Shown one piece after another: positions 9,195-17,483 of a stretch of DNA of 64,000 nucleotides. The stretch is from an uncultured Thioclava sp. (GTDB lineage: Bacteria > Pseudomonadota > Alphaproteobacteria > Rhodobacterales > Rhodobacteraceae): assembly GCF_913064665.1 (NCBI RefSeq), contig NZ_CAJYBT010000002.1, positions 89,777 to 153,776 of the forward strand. Reading direction: 5' to 3'. The position numbers and the translations under genes were made by a program. Each line of letters starts with the position of its first letter. Position 1 is the first letter of the stretch. The notes beneath the pieces were generated by a model, which worked only from the letters and a program-made list of their open reading frames with translations, was not told the origin of the DNA and searched no databases.

Positions 9195-9780
9195 TTGCAC
9201 CTCCTTGCGCATCGTGGCTGGCAACAACGCGGCGCGCGCCATCTTCAAAACTCACCCGCCACGCCATCGCCATCTGGCGCAACTGGTCATAGGCTTCGGA
9301 CTCGGATTTGCCGCGCGCGGCAAGCAGCGTGACCGCGCGCACGACGGTTTGGCGCTCATCAAGGCGGCGGCGCAGATCGGCGATCTCGGCGGATAAGGAC
9401 TGGCGCGCCTCAAAGGCGATGCGGGCAATCAGGAGCGCCGAATAGGCCCCACCATCGCCCACAGGTTTGAGCAGTTGCGCATGCGCGCCCGTCTCAAGCG
9501 ACCACTCGATGCGTCCGGGCGCTTCTGAGCCGATCAGCGCAATCATCGGCATTGGGCTTTGCCCGGTAGGCCAAGGAAATTGCGCGTCATAGCCTTGATC
9601 GGCATCAAAAAAGACGAAATCCCCCGACAGCGCTTCGGCGGGCAGTTCGGGCCAGCACTGAACCACATCCAACCCGATTGCGCGCAATTGCCGATCCAGC
9701 GCTTGCAGCGTGGGATGAGGACGGTGCAGCACATAGACGCGCGCACCGCCCAGAACGGGAATGCGAATGCGCCTTGTCAT
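9172..9780 (-). CDS. AmiR-like ANTAR-domain transcription antiterminator
   Basis: A 202-residue protein in three parts: an N-terminal receiver-like domain, a coiled coil near residues 120-150 (LSAEIADLRRRLDERQTVVR) and a C-terminal ANTAR helical bundle (ALTLLAARG-type helix, then YDQLRQMAMAW). ANTAR proteins bind paired hexaloop RNA hairpins and prevent leader termination. It overlaps the amiC-like gene by four bases (ATGA), as in Pseudomonas amiC-amiR where AmiC holds AmiR inactive until an amide binds. A matching RNA element lies upstream of the operon. Confidence 0.88.
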   Translation of the reverse strand: MTRRIRIPVLGGARVYVLHRPHPTLQALDRQLRAIGLDVVQCWPELPAEALSGDFVFFDADQGYDAQFPWPTGQSPMPMIALIGSEAPGRIEWSLETGAHAQLLKPVGDGGAYSALLIARIAFEARQSLSAEIADLRRRLDERQTVVRAVTLLAARGKSESEAYDQLRQMAMAWRVSFEDGARRVVASHDAQGGANDRSDLG

Positions 9781-10880
9781 GACACCACCCGTAAGCTGGA
9801 AGCCCCCTGCAAGATCGCCTCGCGCCCATGTGCGAGGTAGGGATCGCCCGCCACCGGCGCAAAGCGTTCACGCGGGACGAATGCGCCATTTTCGACCTGC
9901 GCGATCAGCACAGGAAGCTGCGTGTGATGGGTGGCCAAATCGATCCCTTCGCTGCCACCGGGCGCATGGGCCAGAAGCTGCGACAGGCTTTCCCGCGCCG
10001 CCCCTGCATGCCCCGACAGCAAGCGCGCCAGTCGATGCACCGCAGAATAGGCCGCCGCCTCATGCGAGGAGCCGAAATTCTGTCCGCCATCGGGCCAGCC
10101 CTGCACACCGCGAAAATAAGGCCCCGCCGCCACCAGCCCTTCGGCAGCATCGGGATGGATCGCGGGCAATTCGCATTCGGTCAGGTTGCACGACAGGATC
10201 GGGCACGTCTCGGGGCGGAAATGCGCATCCTCCTGACCCAGACGGTGATAGGCCTCAAGGAACGCATATTGCGACGGACCAATCAGGTTATTGAGCACGA
10301 AATCGGGACGTGTGGCGCGGATCTCGGCAATCAGGCGCTCGATTTCCAGCGCGCCAAGCGGCAGGTAACGCTCGCCCAGCACCTCGCCACCCGCACCCGA
10401 AATAACCTCGCGGGCGAGGCGGTTCATCTCCCAGCCCCAGATGTAATTCGACCCCATCAGGTAGCCCCGCCGCCCCAGCCGCGCAAAGGCCCAGCCCAGC
10501 AGCGGCAACAGATGCTGGTTCGGGCAGGCATGGGTGTAAACCACGTGATCGGAGGCCTCGAACCCTTCGTAAGGAATGGTGTACCACAGCGTGCCGCCCG
10601 CGCGTTCGAGCGTCGGGATGACCTCTTTGCGACTCCATGAGGTAACGCAGCCGATCACATGACGCGCCGAACTTTGGTTCAAAATTTCCTCGCAAAGCGG
10701 GCCGTAAGCATCGGCATTGCCCTGCGGGTCGCGCTCGACAGCAACGAAACTAAGCGGCATGTCGGGATCGGCGTTGATCTTGGCAATCGCGCCCAATACG
10801 CCGCTGCGGCAAGCCTCGGAGATCAGCGAATAGCTTCCCGACCGCGAGTAAAGCAAACCCAGTTCAATGCGTTCTTTCAT
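9777..10880 (-). CDS. AmiC-like amide sensor (type I periplasmic-binding fold, cytoplasmic)
   Basis: A 367-residue protein starting ELGLLYSRSGSYSLISEACR, with the SWSRKEVIPTLERAGGTLWY and YLMGSNYIWGWE blocks of the AmiC/urea-binding family. There is no signal peptide, as expected for a cytoplasmic sensor rather than a transport protein. In the known system AmiC binds short aliphatic amides and releases AmiR. It has a good AAGGAA ribosome-binding site and is the first gene of a minus-strand operon amiC-amiR-dppC-dppB-sbp-fmdA-dppDF. It probably senses the compound that this operon imports and deaminates. Confidence 0.87.
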   Translation of the reverse strand: MKERIELGLLYSRSGSYSLISEACRSGVLGAIAKINADPDMPLSFVAVERDPQGNADAYGPLCEEILNQSSARHVIGCVTSWSRKEVIPTLERAGGTLWYTIPYEGFEASDHVVYTHACPNQHLLPLLGWAFARLGRRGYLMGSNYIWGWEMNRLAREVISGAGGEVLGERYLPLGALEIERLIAEIRATRPDFVLNNLIGPSQYAFLEAYHRLGQEDAHFRPETCPILSCNLTECELPAIHPDAAEGLVAAGPYFRGVQGWPDGGQNFGSSHEAAAYSAVHRLARLLSGHAGAARESLSQLLAHAPGGSEGIDLATHHTQLPVLIAQVENGAFVPRERFAPVAGDPYLAHGREAILQGASSLRVVS

Positions 10881-10910
10881 GACGTTCCTTCGACTTGTCG
10901 AAACCCCAAA

Positions 10911-10963
10911 AATGCAAAACGCCCCGCTGACCGACCGCTGAAAAGCGGAGTCAAAGCGAGGCG
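10911..10963 (-). terminator. Leader terminator upstream of the amiC-like gene
   Basis: On the minus strand an outer stem pairs CGCCTCGCT..GA (10951-10963) with TCAGCGGGGCG (10920-10930). It encloses an inner hairpin CCGCT-TTTC-AGCGG (10935-10948) and is followed by TTTTGCATTTTT. The structure ends about 30 bases before the amiC-like start codon. It lies just downstream of the paired hexaloop hairpins, where an ANTAR-controlled terminator should be. Confidence 0.65.
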
Positions 10964-10973
10964 CAAATGCCGT

Positions 10974-11013
10974 TCGGACCTTTCCGATGTGTCTTTAGCG
11001 TGCCATTTCGCTA
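10974..11013 (-). promoter_or_regulatory. Candidate ANTAR dual-hexaloop RNA element
   Basis: On the minus strand the first hairpin (10996-11013) has a five-base-pair stem TAGCG/CGCTA. Allowing an A-A closing mismatch, its loop is AATGGC. The second (10974-10987) has a four-base-pair stem TCGG/CCGA with loop AAAGGT. Both loops have A at position 1 and G at position 4, the published ANTAR recognition rule, and the linker is eight bases. The AmiR-like protein in the same operon is the expected ligand. A covariance search across relatives would settle it. Confidence 0.6.
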
Positions 11014-11194
11014 CGTTTCAAAACAAGGGGCAAAATCACAAACCTGTATGCAAGGTGACCCTGCATGAGAGAAAACAGTGCCATTGCATAATTTTTAAGC
11101 TGGTATGGTTATCTTTGCATCAGATGCTAACTTACCGAGCGGCGCAGAACTCTGCCATGACGAGAAATACACTCCCACAACTCTCGCTCTAGAT

Positions 11195-11405
11195 GGCAAA
11201 CCATGAAAGGGTTCGTTTCGGTGCGACTTCGAGCGTGGGGTCCTGTCCTGCACGTCCAGACCGCCCAGCCGTAGTGCCGGGTGGCACGCAAGGCTTCGAT
11301 TCGACCCCGTGCAACCGGGCAATCGTCCTTCCACGCCCGCCCATTTTTGCGGATTAGATTGATCGAAATAGCGTCACGCACGCAGCTGGCGGCATGCCAT
11401 CAGGT
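11195..11405 (-). pseudogene. IS5-family transposase remnant (C-terminal part)
   Basis: The minus-strand translation reads RKNGRAWKDDCPVARGR, then ALRATRHYGWAVW and GPHARSRTETN. This is recognisable as the IS5-type stretch (RKNGRPWKEDCPAARARN... LRATRHYGRAFW... YHARSRIE) that leads to the catalytic Glu region. The N-terminal half and the true C-terminus are absent. It abuts the end of the nitrilase gene and lies just beyond the ami leader. A second IS5-type fragment, N-terminal, occurs near 37 kb. Confidence 0.7.
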
Positions 11406-11418
11406 AAAGATATTTATC

Positions 11419-12189
11419 CTAGTACTGGCGCAGATCTTTGAACTGGACCGACATCACCTCTGGCGGATACTCAGCCCGGTGCGGGATGTCTGCAACGAGC
11501 ATTGTGGGCCCTGTGCCGCCCTGCGCCAACGGCTGCCCATCTGGCCCGGCAATAATTGACCTCCCTCCGAAACTGATTTCGCCATCGGGCCCTGAATAAT
11601 TTGCATAGACCACCGTCACGGCGTTCTCATTCGCGCGTGCACGCACCAGCAGATCGGGCACATGATCGTAGCCCACCGGGTTCGCCGTGGGCACGAGGAT
11701 CAGCTCGCATCCCGCTCGCGCGAGCGCCCGCGCGTGTTCGGGAAACTCAATATCGTAGCAGATCAGCAGTCCCATCCGTGTGCCGTTCAGCTCAAAGACG
11801 GGCGGCGCTTGGGTGCCAAAGGCGAAACTCGCCTTTTCCATAGCCCCGAACAGCTGGATCTTGCGGTAATGCGCGATCCGCGCGCCGGTCTTGTCCAGCA
11901 CCGACGCCACATTGAAAACCTGATCCCCCAGCCGTTCGGCCCAGCCATAACAGATCGCACACCCCGTCTGACGCGCAATCTCTCCCATGGCGCGGCACCA
12001 GACTCCGTCTAATGGCTGGGCCTCTGCGTGATGGGCCTCGGGGCGATTATAGCCGGGCAGGATCAGTTCGGGCAGCACCACAAGATCGGCGCCTAGCGAG
12101 GCCAGCCCTTTGACCCAAACCTCTATGACCGACAGAATCTGCGCTGTGTCAGAAGAAAGCGGCTGCGGCTGAACGAGGGCGAGTTTCAT
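11419..12189 (-). CDS. Carbon-nitrogen hydrolase (nitrilase superfamily amidase)
   Basis: A 256-residue cytoplasmic amidase with the complete Glu-Lys-Cys triad: E41 (LVVLPELILPGYN), K110 (HYRKIQLFG) and C144 (LLICYDIEFPE). The start at 12189 follows AGGAGAACGCC; the frame is open 20 codons further upstream without a better site. It is the last gene of the polyamine-type operon, downstream of the alcohol dehydrogenase. That position suggests hydrolysis of an omega-amide or N-carbamoyl intermediate of amine breakdown. The family also includes 2-oxoacid omega-amidases, so the substrate is open. Confidence 0.88.
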   Translation of the reverse strand: MKLALVQPQPLSSDTAQILSVIEVWVKGLASLGADLVVLPELILPGYNRPEAHHAEAQPLDGVWCRAMGEIARQTGCAICYGWAERLGDQVFNVASVLDKTGARIAHYRKIQLFGAMEKASFAFGTQAPPVFELNGTRMGLLICYDIEFPEHARALARAGCELILVPTANPVGYDHVPDLLVRARANENAVTVVYANYSGPDGEISFGGRSIIAGPDGQPLAQGGTGPTMLVADIPHRAEYPPEVMSVQFKDLRQY

Positions 12190-12245
12190 GGCGTTCTCCT
12201 GTTGGCGCTGATTTGCTTGCCCCGCGCGGACCGGATCAAGCTGGC

Positions 12246-13421
12246 TCAAAGTGCGGCGCGCAGAATCTGCTCAACCCCAGCCGCCGTCAAGGGAACGGGG
12301 TTTCCGCCCGCGCACGGGTCACGCAAGGCATCGGCCACCAGCGCCGCAATATCGGACTCGGCTACGTCAACACCCATGCCGCTAAGCGTCGAAGGCATGT
12401 CGATACGCGCCCGCAACGTCTCTAGCCAGTCCAGCACAGCCGCGCCGGGATCATCGCCTACCAGCCGCAATTCATGTGCCAGCGTCGCCATCTGCGCGCC
12501 CACCGCCGAGAGATTGAAGCGCAGCACATGCGCCATCAGCACGGCGTTGAGCATCCCGTGATGGGCACCATGGCGCGCGCCCAACGGGTGTGCCAGCGCG
12601 TGAACTGCCCCCAGCCCTTTTTGCAAAGCGGTGCAAGCCATGGCCGAGGCGGCCAGCATGTTGGCACGCGCGCCAAGGTTACCCGGCTGCGAATAGGCCG
12701 TCGCCAAGGACTCGTCGATCATCTTTAGCGCCGTCAGCGCCAGACCATCTGCCATCGGATGCCAGCCCGGCGCACAGAGCGCTTCAAGCGCGTGCGAGAG
12801 CGCATCCATTCCCGTCGCGGCCGTCAAACGAGGCGGCAGACCGACCGTCACCTGCGGGTCGAGGATCACCAGCTCGGGAAGCATCTCGGGGTGGAAAATG
12901 ATGACCTTGCGATGGCTGTCCGCGTCGGTGATCACCGAGGAGCGCCCGAATTCAGAACCGGTCCCGGCTGTGGTCGGAATGGCGATCACCGGCACCATCC
13001 CTTCGGTTTGGACGCGGCGGAAATTGTCGCCGACATCCTCGAAATCCAGCAATGGGCGATCCTGCCCGGCCATCATCGCGACCGCCTTAGCCGCATCCAT
13101 CGCCGAGCCGCCGCCCAGCGCGATCACGCAATCATGCCCCCCTGCGCGCAAGGCCGTGAGACCGGACATGACGTTTTCAACGCTCGGGTTGGGTTGCACA
13201 TCGCAAAACAGGCCGGGCGCAATGCCGACACTTTCAAACGCCGCCTTCGCCTGCGCGACGATGTCCGAGGCCGCAAGCCCGCGATCACTGATGATCAGCG
13301 GCGCGCGCGCCCCGATCTCGGCCAGCCCGGCGGGCAGATCGGCCAGCCGCCCTGCCCCGAACCAGACCAGCGTCGGGAAACTCCAGCGGGTTTGCAGCGT
13401 CGTAAAATCATGTGCAGTCAT
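12246..13421 (-). CDS. Iron-containing alcohol dehydrogenase
   Basis: A 391-residue group III alcohol dehydrogenase. The nucleotide-binding GGGSAMDAAKAVAMM motif lies near residue 102, followed by PTTAGTGSEFGRSSVITD. The metal-binding histidine region ALAHPLGARHGAHHGMLNA lies near residues 265-285. It sits between the PotC-like permease and the amidase in the same operon. It may interconvert an aldehyde or alcohol arising from amine catabolism, for example a 4-carbon hydroxy-acid/semialdehyde pair; that step is inferred from context. Confidence 0.9.
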   Translation of the reverse strand: MTAHDFTTLQTRWSFPTLVWFGAGRLADLPAGLAEIGARAPLIISDRGLAASDIVAQAKAAFESVGIAPGLFCDVQPNPSVENVMSGLTALRAGGHDCVIALGGGSAMDAAKAVAMMAGQDRPLLDFEDVGDNFRRVQTEGMVPVIAIPTTAGTGSEFGRSSVITDADSHRKVIIFHPEMLPELVILDPQVTVGLPPRLTAATGMDALSHALEALCAPGWHPMADGLALTALKMIDESLATAYSQPGNLGARANMLAASAMACTALQKGLGAVHALAHPLGARHGAHHGMLNAVLMAHVLRFNLSAVGAQMATLAHELRLVGDDPGAAVLDWLETLRARIDMPSTLSGMGVDVAESDIAALVADALRDPCAGGNPVPLTAAGVEQILRAAL

Positions 13422-13443
13422 CGGACAAACTCCGTTGGATGGG

Positions 13444-14277
13444 TCAGCCCTCAGCGATCTTGATCAGGCGACGGCGGGCGGCGCGTTTGCGCAGACTGCC
13501 GACGGCAAAGATCAGCACCAAGGCTGGCAGAAAGGTCAACGTGGCCAGCGCCGGATAGATCGGCGACGATCCCACAGCGATGCCCGAGAACACGAAAGTG
13601 GGCAGCGTGCGTGTCGATCCTGACAGGCTGTAAGTGATGTAGAAATTCCCCCAAGACAGCAGGAAGGCAAAGATCGCGGCCGAGAAGATTCCGGGCCAGA
13701 TCAGCGGCAAGGTAATCTCGCGCAATATCTGCCAGCGCGTCGCCCCCGCATCCTCGGCGGCGTAATCAAGCGTGTCGTCATAGCCCTGCATTTGAACCGA
13801 GATAATGACGATGCAGAACGGCGTGATGTAAATCACATGGCCGATCACCGCCGACCAAAGCCCCGGCGACAGGTTCAGCCACCCCGCCAGCACGGAAAAC
13901 CACAGCAGCATCACAACCCCAAGCAGCAATTGCGGGAACAGGAGCGGCGCGAAGGTCAGAATGCGGAAGCCCCACTGAAACCGAAACTTGTAGCGGCTCC
14001 AAGCAAAGGCTCCGCCAATCCCGAGAAGTGTAGCGAACACGGTCGCAAGCACCGCCAACAAAGCGGAATTGCCCAGCGACGACCAGAAATCCCGATCCGC
14101 CAGCAACGCGCCATACCAGCGCGTCGAGAACTCGGAAATCGGCCAGGACAGGAACCGGCTTTGGGTGAAGGAGAACAGGATCAGTGTCGCGATCGGGATA
14201 TAGAAGAAGATCAGCACCGCGATCACCGAGCCATACAGGACGAAATCCGCAAGACGTTTTTCCATCTGATCAGTCAT
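13444..14277 (-). CDS. Spermidine/putrescine-type ABC transporter permease (PotC-like)
   Basis: A 277-residue permease with a short basic N-terminus, a first transmembrane helix (VLIFFYIPIATLILFSFTQS) and the BPD_transp_1 core. The EAA loop AAEDAGATRWQILREITLP lies near residues 175-195, a PotC/PotB signature. It overlaps the PotB-like gene by eight bases. Together they form the membrane pore of a polyamine-type importer. Confidence 0.9.
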   Translation of the reverse strand: MTDQMEKRLADFVLYGSVIAVLIFFYIPIATLILFSFTQSRFLSWPISEFSTRWYGALLADRDFWSSLGNSALLAVLATVFATLLGIGGAFAWSRYKFRFQWGFRILTFAPLLFPQLLLGVVMLLWFSVLAGWLNLSPGLWSAVIGHVIYITPFCIVIISVQMQGYDDTLDYAAEDAGATRWQILREITLPLIWPGIFSAAIFAFLLSWGNFYITYSLSGSTRTLPTFVFSGIAVGSSPIYPALATLTFLPALVLIFAVGSLRKRAARRRLIKIAEG

Positions 14278-15142
14278 TGGAGCCCCTCCGTGCCTGCCAG
14301 AAAGCCAGAGCCCCGGCCACAGCCAGAACCGCGGCCCCGATCACGATCAGAACAAGCGTCAGCGCCGCACCGAGAGGCCAGTTCACCCGCGTCTCAAAGC
14401 TTTGACGGATCAGTTCGGCCGCAAGCGGCGACGTGCCCCCACCCATCACCTTGGGTTCCAGAAACACGCCAAGGCTAAGCACGAACACCAGCACCGCGCC
14501 CGCCCAGATGCCGGGTTTGGCCAGCGGCAAGGTCACTTCGACAAAGGCCCGCAGCCGCGTCGCACCGGCATCGCGCGCCGCCAGAACCAGATCGCGGTCA
14601 ATTCGCGCCATCGACAGCGCCGTGGTGAAGATGGTGTAGGGCAACAGGTTGTACACCATGCCGATCATCGTCGCATTTGGCGAAAACAGCACATTCACCG
14701 CAGCCGGAGGAAACCCGATCGACTCAAGCGTGCCGTTAAGCACGCCGGAGCGATCCAGAAACAGCACCCAGCCAAAGGTTTTCAACACCGCATCGGTCAG
14801 GAATGCAAAGACCATAAGCAGCGTGATCTGATCGGACCAACGCGACAGGCGATGCAGCATCCCATAGGCAATCGGGATTGCCAGCACTGTGCAGAGCAGC
14901 GTGCAAACCAGCGCCATCGTCAAGGTGCGCCACATGATCTTCCAATAGTGGATCTGGCTGAACACATCGGTCCAGACGTTCAGATCCCAAGTCCAGACAA
15001 GCCGGTAATACTGCGTACCCTGAAAGCTGAGGAGTGCCGTCATGATCAGCGGGATCACGAAGAACAGGCCCATAAGCACCAGCAAGGGCAAGGTCGAGAG
15101 CCGCAAAGCTCCGTCGCGCCACGATTTCTGCATCTCGGCCAT
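14270..15142 (-). CDS. Spermidine/putrescine-type ABC transporter permease (PotB-like)
   Basis: A 290-residue permease with the PotB pattern: a first hydrophobic helix near residues 15-38, a long periplasmic stretch with FSQIHYWKIMWRTLTMA, and the EAA loop LAARDAGATRLRAFVEVTLP near residue 195. It starts three bases after the ATPase stop and overlaps the PotC-like gene. It probably pairs with that protein for uptake of a polyamine-like amine. Confidence 0.9.
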   Translation of the reverse strand: MAEMQKSWRDGALRLSTLPLLVLMGLFFVIPLIMTALLSFQGTQYYRLVWTWDLNVWTDVFSQIHYWKIMWRTLTMALVCTLLCTVLAIPIAYGMLHRLSRWSDQITLLMVFAFLTDAVLKTFGWVLFLDRSGVLNGTLESIGFPPAAVNVLFSPNATMIGMVYNLLPYTIFTTALSMARIDRDLVLAARDAGATRLRAFVEVTLPLAKPGIWAGAVLVFVLSLGVFLEPKVMGGGTSPLAAELIRQSFETRVNWPLGAALTLVLIVIGAAVLAVAGALAFWQARRGSND

Positions 15143-15145
15143 GGC

Positions 15146-16234
15146 TCAGGCCTCCACAGCGAACAGATCGCTCAGCGAGAGACCAAGCTGCACCGCGTCG
15201 CCCTGCTTGGCGGGTAGAACGGAGGTGCCCGGAACATCCATCACGATCTCGGTGTCAGCGACTGTGATGCGATACTGGATTGAGGCACCACGGATGAAAT
15301 ACTCGCTCACCGTGCCCGCAAGGGTGCAATCGGCGCTTTCACCCGGCGCCAGAAGCCGCAGCATCTCGGGGCGGATCATCAGCAGCGCATCTGCCCCGGC
15401 AGCAACCCCCGCGGCAACCTGATCGGCGCCAAGTCGCGGCGCGCTGCACTGCAAGATGTCGCATGAGAACTCAAACCCCTCGCCCGCGCGCGTAATTTTG
15501 GCGGGCAGAAGGTTCGTGTCGCCGATGAACCCGGCGACAAAGGCATCCGCCGGTCGGTAGTAAATCTCGGACGGCTCTCCGATCTGCACGATCTTGCCCG
15601 CGCGCATCACGCAGATCCGGTCGGCCAGCATCATTGCTTCTTCCAGATCATGGGTGACATGGACAAAACTGGTGCCGACATGGCGATGCAAGTGTTTCAA
15701 CTCTGCCTGCAGCGATTTCTTGAGCTTGGCATCGAGCGCGCTCATCGGCTCATCAAGCAGCAGCACGGGCGGTTGCGAGATCATCGAGCGCGCCAGTGCC
15801 ACACGCTGTTGCTCGCCGCCCGACAGCTCATGCGGGTAGCGGTTGAGATAGCTTTCCTTCAGATGCATCAGCTCAAGCATCCGACGCACAGCAGTGTCGA
15901 TCTCAGACTTGGGGCGCTTGGCCAGATGCAGCGGAAAGCCGATATTCTGCGCGACGGTCTTGTGCGGGAACAAGGCCAGCTTTTGAAACACCATGCGTGT
16001 CGGGCGCGCCGAGGCCGGCATGCCCGCCATGTCCTGCCCGTCGATGATCAGACTGCCGCCGGACAAATCCTCGAACCCGGCAAGGATCTTGAGCAGCGAG
16101 GTCTTGCCGCAGCCCGAGGGCCCGACCAGCGCGAGGAACTCGCCATTGGCCACGCTCAGCGTGATGTTGCTCAGGGCGCGATAGGTGCCGTAATATTTTT
16201 CGATTCCGGTGGCTTGGATGATGGGAGAAGCCAA
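15146..16234 (-). CDS. Spermidine/putrescine-type ABC transporter ATPase (PotA-like)
   Basis: A 362-residue ATPase with Walker A GPSGCGKTS at about residues 38-46, signature LSGGEQQRVALARS, Walker B VLLLDEPMSALD and the H-loop HVTHD. A C-terminal TOBE-like regulatory domain (roughly residues 280-360) is typical of PotA/MalK-type subunits. It lies between the binding-protein and permease genes of the same operon. Confidence 0.93.
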   Translation of the reverse strand: MASPIIQATGIEKYYGTYRALSNITLSVANGEFLALVGPSGCGKTSLLKILAGFEDLSGGSLIIDGQDMAGMPASARPTRMVFQKLALFPHKTVAQNIGFPLHLAKRPKSEIDTAVRRMLELMHLKESYLNRYPHELSGGEQQRVALARSMISQPPVLLLDEPMSALDAKLKKSLQAELKHLHRHVGTSFVHVTHDLEEAMMLADRICVMRAGKIVQIGEPSEIYYRPADAFVAGFIGDTNLLPAKITRAGEGFEFSCDILQCSAPRLGADQVAAGVAAGADALLMIRPEMLRLLAPGESADCTLAGTVSEYFIRGASIQYRITVADTEIVMDVPGTSVLPAKQGDAVQLGLSLSDLFAVEA

Positions 16235-16298
16235 GGCGTGTTTCCTGTCTCAGATAAGGGAGCAAGGGCGGCACGCGCCGCCCCTGCAACGCATAGGA

Positions 16299-17432
16299 TC
16301 AATTCGCAGCAGCCAATTCCTGCGACCAGATTTCAAGCATCTGGTCCATATTGGGCGCGACATTATGGAAGTGAGACTTATCCCAGGCCTCCCACATGTA
16401 ATCCATTTGCAAGACGTCCTTCTGCTCGTCTGTGAACAGCGCTTCGGCCTTTTGCGAGGGAACGAGGTTGCAGGTCGCTTCGGTCCAGGCCAGCTCGACC
16501 GCCACCTCCGGCGAGGTCAGCGTGCGCAGCAATGCATTGGCTTTGGCGCCATCGACCGGGTCCTTGACCACGCCGCCCGCTTCCATCCAGATGATGCCCT
16601 GATTGAGACCGTCCTTCGGCTCGGGGACGATCGACATGATGTCTTTCTGCCCATCCTTGCGCAGCGCCGAGGTGCAGTAGGTGCCGCCCCCGATCAGCGT
16701 GCGGAACGATCCATCCATAAGCCCCTTCTGCGCGACCGAAAGATCGCCCACGACCGCGCGGGTATTCTTGAAGAGCGCGCGCAACACGAGGCGGATCTCG
16801 TTCAGCTCCTTGTCATCCAGTTCTTTGTAGGGGTCGATCCCGGCATACAGCGCCATCGGCATGATCGGCCAGTCGCCCCAATCAAGCACGCAGATCTTGT
16901 CCCGATAGGCCGGATCAAAGCAAGGCGCGTAGCTGCGCCACGTTTCCAGCTTGTCGAACTTGGTGTTAACCGTCGGTCCGACCCAGCCCCAGCGGGTGGG
17001 AAGACCGGTCGTCTTGCCCTCGAATTCAAGCGGCGCGAAGGGCGCGCGGAACTGCGGATAGAAGTCCTCGTAAACATCGGCAAATTCGCCATCATCAAGG
17101 AATTCAGCGATCCCAGCCGGTCCCATCCGCTGCACCCAGGGGCTGTCCGTCGCCACCACGTCGAAATCGCGCCATGCACCTGCTGCCAGCTTGGCAAACC
17201 CGCCGGGGCTGTCGGTGATCAGGTCGATCGAGACCGAAACATCATTGGCTTTCTCGAAGGGTTTGATGATTGCCGGGCTGTCATAGCCCTCCCAGCACAT
17301 GAATTTCATCGAGGTCGCGGCCTCGGCCCGCCCCGGCACAAGGCCAGCCCCCGCCAGACCAGCCGCGCCCATCCCTTGCAGGAAGGTGCGGCGGTTCGGA
17401 GAGAACATCGGTATTCCCTTGGTTTTCTTCAT
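16299..17432 (-). CDS. Polyamine-type ABC transporter substrate-binding protein (PotD-like), Tat signal
   Basis: A 377-residue binding protein. The N-terminus carries a twin-arginine motif, NRRTFLQGMGAAGLAGAG, with cleavage after AEA, so export is probably by the Tat route. The mature protein opens with SMKFMCWEGYDSPAIIKPF, the PotD/PotF-type start with the aromatic residues that cradle amines. A GGGAG ribosome-binding site precedes the ATG at 17432. It is encoded between the glutamine-synthetase-like enzyme and the transporter ATPase. Confidence 0.9.
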   Translation of the reverse strand: MKKTKGIPMFSPNRRTFLQGMGAAGLAGAGLVPGRAEAATSMKFMCWEGYDSPAIIKPFEKANDVSVSIDLITDSPGGFAKLAAGAWRDFDVVATDSPWVQRMGPAGIAEFLDDGEFADVYEDFYPQFRAPFAPLEFEGKTTGLPTRWGWVGPTVNTKFDKLETWRSYAPCFDPAYRDKICVLDWGDWPIMPMALYAGIDPYKELDDKELNEIRLVLRALFKNTRAVVGDLSVAQKGLMDGSFRTLIGGGTYCTSALRKDGQKDIMSIVPEPKDGLNQGIIWMEAGGVVKDPVDGAKANALLRTLTSPEVAVELAWTEATCNLVPSQKAEALFTDEQKDVLQMDYMWEAWDKSHFHNVAPNMDQMLEIWSQELAAAN

Positions 17433-17483
17433 CTTTCTTTACTCCCGGTTGGATTGATAAGCGCCTGTTATCGTTTTTCTATT

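Noticed and set aside
11281..11559. Plus-strand frame starting ARKASIRPRATGQSSFHARP, resembling the IS1182-type RPxATGRPxYHP motif
   Set aside because: The opposite strand of the same bases encodes a longer and better match to an IS5-family transposase, so the plus-strand resemblance is a shadow.
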